Assembly (NCBI GenBank): GCA_934047225.1
Contig: OW203987.1
Location: 3,127,501-3,191,500, forward strand
From: Ypsolopha sequella
Lineage: Eukaryota > Arthropoda > Insecta > Lepidoptera > Ypsolophidae
DNA: 64,000 nt
Direction of reading: 5' to 3'
Shown here: positions 34,801 through 47,163 of the stretch, piece by piece
Position numbering within the stretch: the first letter of the stretch is position 1
Layout of the letters: every line of letters begins with the position of its first letter
Notes under the pieces: model-generated
What the model was told of the DNA's origin: nothing
The model's database searches: none
Seen by the model: the letters and a program-made list of their open reading frames with translations, nothing else
Program-made: the position numbers and the translations under genes

Positions 34801-37800
34801 TTACCACTTGCTGAACGGTGGAGTAAACATCGTAAGGAAACCTGCATGCCTTAAAAAGAGTGTATTTGTGGCCGAAGAACGGCGATAGGGCTCACCGTTT
34901 GTCAAGAATCGTCCTTGAAAAAGCAGGTGTGGAGTTGTGGACTGACTTACATTTCATAGTTCACACCCGGAACACCTCGGATTCCTGTCGTGACGATATA
35001 TATATATACAATACCCGTCTCTTTTCAGGTGTTCGAGTACTTGGACGAGGTGGTGCTCTCTTCAGAGCTGGTCGCTAAGGAGGAGTACTATCAACGCCGG
35101 CTGCACACGCTGCTCACTGACTTTATACACCTCATGCACTCCAAGCTCACTGAGATGAGGATCAAGTGAGGATGAACTGCCTTACTATAGTTTGGGAAAC
35201 TTGATTACTAGACATCGGATTATAAGCTATCAAAGTGCTAAAATAAGTGTGCAAATTGTATTTCAGATACATTTTCTAGTCTCTAAATCAGGGATGGGCA
35301 AACTTTTTCCTACGCGGGCCAATATTTACGAACAGTATCAATAGGGGCCAGGTTTTTGAATTTTTGGCCATAATATAATTCTTTATTGAAATAAAAATAC
35401 TTGTATTTTCTGAAATAAAGTTATTTATTGAGTCGTACAAGTTTCAACAACATTAAAAGATCTCTTATTTATGCACAATTAAATGATATGAACTATAGAC
35501 ATTCAAACTAGGTACACTATGAAATAGAAAAATTGTAGGTAATCTATAAAATAGACCAAAGATTTATTCATATAAGCAAGTGCACCATTTAAGTGGTCGC
35601 GGGCCGGATTGCAACCGTTTGCGGGCCGGAGATGGCCCGCGGGCCGTAGTTTGCCCATCCCTGCTCTAAATCAACATGTGTATAGCATAGACAAAACATC
35701 GCAGTTTAAATAATAATTGCTGGTACAGTACGACAAGATTTAGAACGTAAGTCTAGCGGTACATCAGTCAGTAGGACGCTGGACTTTCAACCTTGACACC
35801 GGTTTGACAGGGACTCTTTACGGTGCCGTTGAAACGGTTAATCACCGTATACGAATTTCGGTACAGGTTAATACAACCGAAATATTTCCAACCCTTATTT
35901 AACCGGTTATTATTTGGGTAGCCGAAATCTGGCAACTGCATCGTGGGTGCGGGGCTAGCGGGGCGAAAAGTACTTTAATTCGCCGCTACCGCCGCCGGGC
36001 CCGCCGCGCCGCGCCGTGCCGCCTGCCACCGCACCCCGCACCCCACGCCTCTGGCCACGGCCATGCAGTGCGCAGTCGGCACACACATAACTCTCTTTGA
36101 TTCGCACCGCTCGCGATGTAGGTATACGTGTTAAAAGTACAAAAAACGTAAGAATTGATTCATGGGAAGAAGAAAAAATGCCGTAAATGGCTTTTACACT
36201 TACGACAAATCAAATAACGAGTCGTCGTGTTTGATATAAGGCTGTTTATTTTTATTTTTAATTTTGCTAATGGGTAATCGAAATAAATTGTAAGAAAGTT
36301 AGCAATCATTATAATGAGATTATTGGCTATTTCTTATACAATCAATACATTGACGCAAAAAAGGCGGGTAGAGCTTTGGCAGATAGGATTGAAATGCTAT
36401 AAAAATAAAAACCGGCCAAGTGCGAGTCGGACTCGCGCACGAAGAATTCCGTACCATTATCTATAAAAACGGCAAAAAAATTTAGTCAGTTGCATGGGAG
36501 CCCCCTTAAATATTTCTTTTCTTCTGTTTTTTAGTAAATATTTGTTCTTATAGCAGCAACAGAAATACCTACATCATCTGTGAAAATTTCAACTGTCTAA
36601 CTATCACGGTTCAGAGATACAGCCTGGTGACAGACGGACGGATAGCGGAGTCTTAGTAATAGGGTCCCGTTTTTTACCCTTTGGGTACGGAACCCTAAAA
36701 ACTGAAGCACCCATAGTATGCCAATCCGCTTGTATGCACGAGCCTGGCACGCACTCATTCACATCATTATAAGCCGATTTCCATAGTAAGTTCACTCACA
36801 CGCTTACTATTCGCCGACATTGCTATGCTTCAGTAGTTGCTTAGCAGCGACTCTGTCCGCCTTTTTTACGTCAATCAGTTTATACTGTGCCGCAGTCCAT
36901 CTTTTCGGAAGCGCTTGGAGTTCAGTAGGGCTGCCAGCCAAGTTATTATGGATTTAATTATAAAATATTATATACAAGTAACAAATTTCACAAAACTACC
37001 AAAAGTAATAGGTAAAATTTTCTCAATACAGATAAAACATATGATTAGAAAAATCTATCAGCACTGATTAAAAATGTTTAATACTTTCAATTAAATTTTG
37101 GTAAATAGATGATACCTATAATTAATTCATAAAAATTTAGTTTTTTTAGCGTTCTCCTGGCCGGCCAATTTTGAAAGTTGGCAGCCCTACGCACTCTTAG
37201 AAGTCGACTAAGATGGCTGCAAGCGGGCACGTGCTATCAAAGAATACCAACAGGCGTGCGGCGACGCGGCGTCTACAAAGAAACGAGCCAAGGCAAAATA
37301 ACGGTAGCCGTTATTTAATCGCAACCGCAACCCGAAATGACGTCAAACCTAAATTTTACGGTAACCCTTATTATCGGTTGAGCAATTGAAGGCTACCGAA
37401 ATACAACGGTATGATGTCAAACCGATATTATTGTAGACTGGCAACTTCGCTCTCTTCTCTCTTGTCATCAATTTCGGCTAGTACAGCTCTTGTAATAATA
37501 AACTTGAATAAATACTTTATCCAAGATAAATTATTTTAAATACAAAGATATACATGGTGTCAGGTGCGATGATCGTGCGGTACTTTTTTGACTAAATTAA
37601 GTGTGACTATAATATTTAAGTAACATAAATATCCCAAACACGTGCCCTTGGGAAGGCGTATGTCCAGCTTTGGACCAATATTGGCTGATGGATCGGAATC
37701 AAACTCACGTTGTATCGTTTCCAGGGCAGACGAGGCGGCCCGCGCGGTGCAGATGTACTTATCGGAGGGCATCTCCCCCCCGCAAGGCGCCGGCGCGCCC

Positions 37801-40800
37801 CGCACGCGTCTCGACGCACTCCTGCGCTGCGTCGACAAGCTCTACTCGAGGGACCCGCTCGGACTGCGCCACGACTACTGGCTCGCCTGCGAGACGCACC
37901 ATGATCACTCCTACAGGTATTTGTCGAAGAAAGAAGTTTATCTGCTGACCAACACACTAACAAAATACTTACCAAATTAAATCAACCAAATGCAGAGTCG
38001 ACTCAAATCCGAATTTACAGTTAAATTTAATATAACAAAATATTCAGAATCGGAGCACTCTGCATGATAACGCCTAATGACGGCTGACTAAATTCTCCCT
38101 TAAAAAGTCTGGTTCATGATTTAAAATATACTTTTTTTATATTTTTATATCAACAGATGTCAGCGGTTTTATAACTTCAAATACCTATATAATGTCATTT
38201 AATATTTTTGTACTCGCCTGATAACGACCCACTGAGGGGTCGAAATATAGCGCTTAAAACCATTTAATTAAGTATTGAATGAATATTTTTTTAGTTTTTT
38301 TTTTAATTGTTTTGTCAGTAAACTTGTTTCTATTTCTATCTCCTTTCGGATGTACACTATTAGAAGGAACACACTGTATAGACTATAAGGAGTGTTGATA
38401 AAATAGCCGCCAAGCTGGAAACCGTCCATTATATTTTTTTCGGACGCGCAAATAAAATAAACTTTTATTGAAAAAAAAAAGAAAACACTTTCACGCGAGC
38501 GAAGTCGCGGGCAAAAGCTACTAGGCTATAAAAACTGTTAACCCGACAAATGTCCAGTACAAGAACTGCGTGTACAGAGTCTGAGGAACACGAGTGTCCT
38601 GTAAACGCACTGCGGGTACTGAGAAGTTGATGCGTTCGGTTTGAAACTTTGCTCCAATAACGAATAGGTATGATGACTAAAAAATTCTAATTAGTCCGTC
38701 AGTTAGATTATCAGAAAATATTGGACACGTATTTTTTCTTTTGTAAATTAAACAAAAAATTATGAAGATATAGCCCGCTAAAGTTCCGCGTGACGTCACG
38801 CCTAAGTACACTTTTTACCTAGGCGTGACGTCACCAGCCCCCACGCCCAAACTTTGACGCGCTTTATCTCTGTAATTTTTTGTTTGATTGACAAAAGAAA
38901 AAATACGTGTCCAATATTTTTTGATAATCTAAATGACGGACTAAATAGAATACTATTTTGTTTACCCTGTCATCTCCCATATTAAGCAATTCTGTAATCT
39001 TAGCTTTTAGTTGATTATAATAAATAAATAAATAATAAAAAATGTTTCCGACGGACTCAATAAACTAACATTGCAGGCGAGACTTATTCAAACAACTTTA
39101 TCTAGAGAATCTCTTTAAAATACGTGACTTTCTTTCACCTTGCCGCTTGAAATATACAGGACCAATACGAAAACTGGTAACAGAAAGATTAAATACCTCG
39201 CCATTATCAAGTTTTAGTAAGAACATAATTCTTTTAAGGAAATAAACGTTTAATTTAATCTTATTTATAAGTCTTGCAGCAGTAATAAATACACTATGGA
39301 GTGAGGAGTAAATCTTTGGCGTTATTGAAGTCATATCTTAGTGATCGAATTCAAAAGGTATTAATGGGGCAGAATCATCTGGAGCAATTAGTCAAAATGG
39401 GTGTCCCTCAGGGTTCTAAATTGGGGCCCTTATTGTTTTTAATTTACATAAACGACCTTCCTTATTTAGTTAAAAACTTATCTGAGATAGTTCTATTCGC
39501 AGTCGACACGTCACTTATTTTTAAACAGAATAGACATAAAGATATCCTTGAAGACGCGAATGCAACTTTATCACGGATTCTTGAATGGTTCACTGTAAAT
39601 AATTTAGTTTTAAACGCCAAAAAGACAAAATTTATAAAATTTACGTTACCAAAAGTAAAACAAGTGGATGTTAATTTGCTTTTGCATTGATCCAAGCTGG
39701 AGTTGGTAAACGAAACCAAGTGTTTAGGCATTACGATAGACATTAGGACAGTAGGGTCTACACAAAGAAGTCCTATGTGGTAGACTTAGGGTCATCCGCA
39801 GCCACATACGGGCTATTTATAATATGAAGCACCGGGATTCATTAAGAGAAAATATTCATATATTAACGGTTCCTTGAGAATTCATTTACCAAGTTCTTGA
39901 TATGTCAGAAAAAATGTTGAGTCTTTCCCGAGGCTTGGTGAGCAACACTGTAAAGAAACCAGAAATAAACATAAACTGGCTTTTCCAAAATTCTACTTGC
40001 CAAAAATCTCTTTCTTTATTCTTTATTGCACAAAAATCTTAAATAATATAACATACACATGAATAAAAAATTTTACAAGGGCGAGCTTAATTCTAAATAA
40101 ATTTCTTCCAGACAACCTTTAATGTAACCAAAAGGTAGTGAGAATGGTGGGCAAATAATTGTGCACAACTTTAAAAACAGAAAACTTAATAGAAAAAAAA
40201 GGAATTTAATGAATAATACATGCAAATATACATATACTTTTACATATATAATTATATCCAAAAAATACTTTGTCCTACTCTTTCGTAGGACATGGTGTAA
40301 GATTTTACAAGATGCTTTCAAAGGAGGTCCTTACTTTGTCAGAGAATAGGTTTAAACTGTTTACTAAGCAGGGCCTTTTGAAGAAAGGATATTATAAAAT
40401 AAATGAATATTTGGACGATAATGAAGCATGGTGTTATTAAATAACTAGTAGTTATCCCCGAACTGTGAACTTGTGACCCCCTCTTACAACCCCATATCTC
40501 GGCAACCCCTTGACCGATTTAGGTCATGTTCAAACTTGAAAACTTTTTTTTGTTTCATTTACTCGCCTATCAAATTTCATGACGTCCCGATTAACGATAC
40601 TCTAGTTACCTTCGGACAAACATTCATACATACACACATACATATAGATACCGGCTTGTTCAAGTAGACTCTGAGAACTTCACTCGCTTCACTCGCTCGT
40701 TCAGTAATGATCTTTGACATAATAGTAGTTAGTATAATTTCCTGACTTAAGAGGCCGATGCAAAATTAATTATCCATACAAACGTAATACCAAAATCATT

Positions 40801-43800
40801 TGCAATTCGAGCATATTTCAACCAAATCATGCTGTTATTCTGATTAAGACGGTATTTTTATAGGTTCATGCTAATGTTTCTTTCCAAAATACTAACCTGA
40901 AACGAAATGTCAGCGATTTGCAATTCGCACATTTGTACACCGTAAATTACCCGTTTTCTTCTTATTTGTTTTGTATTAAAAACAACAAAACGTAAGATAT
41001 TGTTCGAGCGGAAACATAGCCTATGTTATCAAGTTACAGATTATTAAAACGAAATTTAAAACACATTAAGTTTTCATTCAACATTTTTGGTATTACGAAA
41101 TACGCCCGTATTCAGTACAAATTCTGAACGGCTAGTAGCTGTGTCGCATCTTGTTTGACGCACGCACACATTCACACAGTAGAGACATAGAGAGATGTCG
41201 CGTGGATTCGCGCGTCTGGGCCTGGGGCCTCCTTTGGGTTAGGGTACAATAGTTTTGCATTATACTTTAGTTGCTCGCTCGATAACTGACATAACTCAGT
41301 CAGTGACGATTACTTTACTATGCTATGCATGCGTGTTTGTTTGCCTTTTTTTTTTCAAGGGATGTACCGAAAAAAAAAAATGTTTTGGCCATATCTTCGG
41401 AACGGAAGGTGGTACATCCCTAGGGGTCGGACCATAGGGTGCCAAAAAAGTTCTTTTTTTTTTTTTTAATTTCAAAACTTTAACCGCCCGTATCTCCTAG
41501 ACGGCTTGAGTTAGACCCATGTTGATGGGTGTCTAAGAAAAGGTCTCGCCGAGATCTAGCCCCCCACAGTGTCAAAACTTTAACGGCCCGTATCTCCCAA
41601 ACGGCTGAAGCTAGATCCATGTTCATGGTACTCTAAGAAAAGGGCTCGACGAGCTCTAACTGAAAATGAAAAAAAAAAGTCGAAAACAAAAAATATTTTG
41701 GCCAAAAATTTGATCGGCTATATCTCCCGAACCGTAAGTCCTAGCGAGTTGCGGTTTCGACTTTAGTGATCGGTTTGCCGAGGGCTTCCCGACCGCATAA
41801 AAAAATTTGACATTTGACAGGTTTTGACATTTTTTTGACAGGTCCAAAAAAGTGCTCCGATTCGCTTGAAACTCGGTATCAAGGGGCAAATGGGGTCGGT
41901 GATTACGAATTCATTGTTAAATTTGACACTTTTTGACAACCGACAAGGATTTTGACACGTTTTTTAAAAAAAATTTGATCGGACATTTCTTCGGATCTAA
42001 TGGCGAGGCCGAAGGCCGAGCCTTCATGTCTTTCTAGCGAGGCCGAAAAACGAGCATGTGAGGACGGAGAACGCGCCAGCGAGGCCGAGTCCGATCAATT
42101 TTTTTTCAAAAAAGTGTCAAAATTCTTGTCGGTTGTCAAAAAGTGTCAAATTTAACAATGAATTCGTAATCACCGACCCTATTTGCCCCTTGATACCGAG
42201 TTTCAAGCGAATCGGAGCACTTTTTTGGACCTGTCAAAAAAATGTCAAAACCTGTCAAATGTCAAATTTTTTTATGCGGTCAGGAAGCCCTCGGCAAACC
42301 GATCACTAAAGTTGAAATCGCAACTCGCTAGGACTTACGGTTCGGGAGATATAACTTATCAAAGTTTTGGCAAAAATATATATTTTTTTCGTTTTTTTTT
42401 TTTTTCATTTTCAGTTAGAGCTCGTCGAGCCCTTTTCTTAGAGTACCATGCACATGGGTCTAGCTTCAGCCGTTTGGGAGATACGGGCCGTTAAAGTTTT
42501 GACACTGGGGGGGGGGGGGGGGCTAGATCTCGGCGAGACCTTTTCTTAGACACCCATCAACATGGGGCTAACTCAAGCCGTCTAGGAGATACGGGCGGTT
42601 AAAGTTTTGACATTAAAAAAAAAAAACTTTTTTGGCACCCTATGGTCCGACCCCTAGGGATGTACCACCTTCCGTTTCGAAGATATGCCCAAAGCAATTT
42701 TTTTCCAACATATAATCGCTTCTATGAAAAGCAAATAAGGTCTTTGCCATTAGACTTATTGTGCTGGACGGAAATTTAAAAAAAGTTGCTAGGGTATGCC
42801 ATCCTCTTAATCGAAGTTTTCAGGTATTTCAATATTATTCAATAAAATACACGACATTTTTTCGACTATTTATCAAATTGTAGCACAGCATTTATTGCAT
42901 AACTCTATTGAAGTAATCTAACGGACTGTTTCGGACCAACTCGGACCGGACCGGCTTTTTACCGAAATAGGGCTAGTCCGTTCGGTCCGCTGGAGTTTAG
43001 GGCTCACCATAAAAGTCCATCGGACCAGGTCCGAGTCCTATTTGAACGGACCAACTTAGGGCTTATATTTGGTCCATGTGACAGCTCTGGTGGTGAGCTC
43101 TATCGCCGTACTTCGGGCACAAATCCGACCGGGGATCGAACTTGGAACCTCAAGATTGCTAGGCCAGCGTTCTACCCCTGAGCTACCGCTGCTTACAACC
43201 AACGTATTGTAAAAATCTAAATCCTATAAACCAGATTGTTGAGTGATCTTTCTGATTACTAAATTTTACTTTTTTTGTACGCAAGTGTCAAGTTGGTACC
43301 TCATAACTGCAACTGGAATAATTTATCATAATCTTTTTAGGGTTTAGTACCCTGTCAATACAATACCCTTTTTCTAAACCTATAAGTTTGTACGGAACCC
43401 TCGGTTTGTGGGTCCGACTCGCACTTGGTACTTACTTTAGGTAGGTTTTCTCTACAAAGCCTCGATCTCCAGATATCCTTATATTTTGATAAATAAATAA
43501 TTGGAGATACAGGCATTGACTTGTAGAGGAATTTCCATAAAACGCATTACTAGTAGGTATGTTCACTTAAGATTCCCCGACGTAGATAACAAAAAAAAAG
43601 CAAATCATGAACATAGTGCATACGAGACGTTATGATTATGAATGAATGGTACACACACACACAGCTGCGCGCCGCGCTAACCGCGCGCCTGAGAGGGACA
43701 GCAGTATTCCGACCAATTTTGCACTCGCCTCGAATCGTAGTTGCGAGATTTTGGACCCGAACTCTTAACGTTAATTAATTAATATATTGTGTTTTTTATC

Positions 43801-46573
43801 TTTATATTATTCAACTAAAGTATAGGCTTACTGTGTAACTTTGTACACAAATGTTTGTAACAAAAATTATGAAAAAAAAGTCATGATCTTGCTAAGTTTC
43901 TTGCCTTTCTTCTTAGCAAGACTAATCGAATAGGCGGAGTTCGACATATGTTTGTTATATGTATTGCATTTACCTATATTTATAATATATATTTGTTATT
44001 TTATTCAGGTGTATTATTTAATTTAATTTAAGTAAACCTAACCTTTATTATTTTTTTGTGCATTTCCCCATATTGTTATATAGAATGTTTAGTTATTATT
44101 TTTTATTTTACATTAAAACCGCCCTGTAATAAGTGTATCTGATATACATCATATACACCTACAAAATATATTTCATAGGATTTCTGTATATTATCTACTA
44201 TATATAATTATATATATAATCTATTTTAAATAACAAATCTGAAATTTAGTTATGGAAGGAGTAATTAGTGATCATCTAAATTTTGCAGTTTTGTTTTATA
44301 CGTTTTGTCGGCAAAGGTATGAAGTTTGAAACTTTTGTTAAAATTTTAGTCAGGTTTTTTTATATTATTAACCAGGGACTAAAGTAGTGGCTACGAGTGA
44401 TGGCCTCTAGGACAGCTGCGTTTAGTATAGGGTAATATTTAAAAATATATATTATTTTAATATTTCAAAAATGTTGGTTAAAAATAAAAATCAAGTGTGA
44501 GTTTACTCAACATTACACACGTCATACAACATTTAACATAATAATACAAAAGGCAAATGTGCCAAATGTAAATCAAAAAATAATAATCGAAACGAGTAGT
44601 ACATCACTATCAATAATGAAGTATTACATTGTTTTATTGAAACTTGCTCATAAATAATTACGATACTTGCTAGGCATTTAAACGTCATAGGCGCCATCAC
44701 TCGATGCCGCTACTTTAGGAGATAGTCCCTTTTATTAACTATCAAAAATAAATAAATGAAAGAGTAAAATATAAATTTATTCGTATATTTTATTGAAAAC
44801 CGAATTCATATTTTCTTATGATAACCATTTCTTTATACTTAATGTACCTTCACTTTCTCAGATCCGGAGGGCGGGCAGCCACACTGTACAAGTTCGTACG
44901 GCTGGCCGGCTCGCTAGCCACCCCAGCTCTGCTGCCAGGCTATCTGCGAGCGCTCGCAGCGCTGTGCGTGCCGCGACACACGTGGGCGCTGCTAGCTACA
45001 GCGCCGCTGTCGGCGCATCACTTGTTGCATGCCCTGGCGCAGTATAAGCAGTGAGTAGCGTTACGTAAAGAACAGTGGGATAAACAAGATGCTGGTGGGG
45101 TCGAGGCAGTAAAGCCGATTCTGAAGGTTTTAATATTAGTTTTAGTGCTGTCAAAACTTAAATTTTTTCAAAGTAATTTTACTTCTAACCCTAACACTTA
45201 CGGACTATTTTGCAATGAACAAAATTTTGTTTTGACAGCACTAAAACTAAAATTAAAGCCTTCAGAATCGGCTATAATGTCTATTAATCCACGGCAATTA
45301 CGGTGCATAAACAAAGATGCATGGCGGGGCTGTTGCGAGTGCGAGTGAGACAGCGATATCACCATCTGGAGACACTGGGTCTAGGTACTCCTGATGTTAG
45401 CGGGGGGCGGGCGGAGTAGCGGGAGAGGAAAGTGCGTGCAACTTCATGTCACACACTGACAGTCGCAGCCGCACAGTTGAAGTCTCCTCTCCGTCGCCAA
45501 CGTCAGTCACCCCGCGGGACCCACACGATCTTGTCAAGCTGTAGCTCAACTTTTTCGGATAATTTCGAAAGTCATAGAACAAAAGTTAAGTTGGGCAGTT
45601 GTCATATCTCAAATATCCCAGCTATGTTGCGATGGATATACATTTGTGTTGTAGGAAGAACTAAAAAGAAACCTGAACATCAGAGAGATATATATTTTTT
45701 TTATTTTGCTTTATTTAGGAAACAAACAGTCGTTTACTTATCATTACAACTAAATAGGCAATAACAAGCAGACCTAAAGTCCCATAAAGGTGAAACACTT
45801 ATTGAAAAGTTTCGAACAGTTAAACAAGACGAAATAAACTAAAAATATACTATACATTAATGAACAAGCAATATTAACTGTATATAAATTAATTACTTAT
45901 TTAATAATAGTACTTGAACAGTAATATACACACAAAAATTAGAATAAAAAAAAATGCAAAGAATACATTCATACATAAAACAAAGCTTCTCCAACTTCAT
46001 GATTATAAATAGATTCGACTGATGACGGCCCCATACCGAGGGCCGAAATATATCGAGTTAAAATTTTTTTAAATTGTTTTAATAACACTACTAATGAAAA
46101 AATAAATAGATAAGGATAATTCAAAGATATCTGTACCGCTTAGGTATGTCAGAGAATATAAAGTATTACTACGTAAAGAAGCGACACTCACCTCCCCGCG
46201 CGAATTTAACGTCCCCCGCGGTCCCCCGCAAGTTAGTGGAAATCTGGAGTCAGGCAGAGCTCGATTACCACTCGTTTGCTGCGCGCGTGTTTTGTTACAA
46301 AGTTTTATCACGATGCTGATTTTTAATCAGTATGGTGCGTTATTGCAGTGTTTATGGATGCCTGGAAAACTTTTTTTCAAAAATTAGAATTGCGTGATCA
46401 AACCTTACAATTTCGTTCAGTAACGCATTTGGAACAATAAAATCAGTATTTATAACTTTCCATGTTTTGACAAGTTTTCATTTTTTTTCCAAAATTTATG
46501 TTTGAGTAGTTGTTAATTATATGATGATCATTTATGCATACGAAACTATATAGGTACTTACTAAGCTTAGGCA

Positions 46574-46616
<43 letters not shown>

Positions 46617-47126
46617 CTTTTAAAGTAACGAAAAAGCAGCGGTAACCCAGGGGTAGAACGCTGGCCTCTTAATCTTGAGATTAAGGTTCGATTAAGGCTC
46701 ACCACCCATCACGTTGGGACGTAATATTTGCAGGTGAAACGCGGGTTTACCGAGTGTGGGTGGACTGTGACTTGCATTTCAAAGTTCACACTCGGAACAC
46801 ATCCGACACCCCCCGGGGCATTCAGGTCGTAACGATTTATATACATATATAAGGTTAAATAACATTATTTGGCGAAACTCAAAACAAAGGTAGTACTAGT
46901 CTATATGGACAACTGTTTGTATGGGAGCTAAGCGAAATTCTTAACTTTTTTTCACTTCCTCCTATACAAATTGCTCCGATCAGCTGACTCGTCCAGTATG
47001 GAAAGGTGAAAACGAATTTTAAGAATTTTTCACTATCCTATTAAAAAAAGTTATTCATATGGACATGTTCTACATATGTTTCAAATTTCGCCAACTAATT
47101 GAATTTAACCTTGTATATATATACGA

Positions 47127-47163
<37 letters not shown>

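Noticed and set aside
37917..37980. Possible copy of exon 10 after its donor (tatttgtcgaagaa against tacttatcggaggg)
   Set aside because: Only about ten bases resemble the exon and the similarity does not extend, so it was not counted with the three exon copies.
41656..42494. Matching open frames on both strands (MPLDTEFQANRS type)
   Set aside because: They are mirror images produced by the palindrome arms and resemble no protein family.
43085..43195. tRNA gene on the minus strand
   Set aside because: A and B boxes are present but the acceptor stem does not pair and the sequence continues as a dispersed SINE body.
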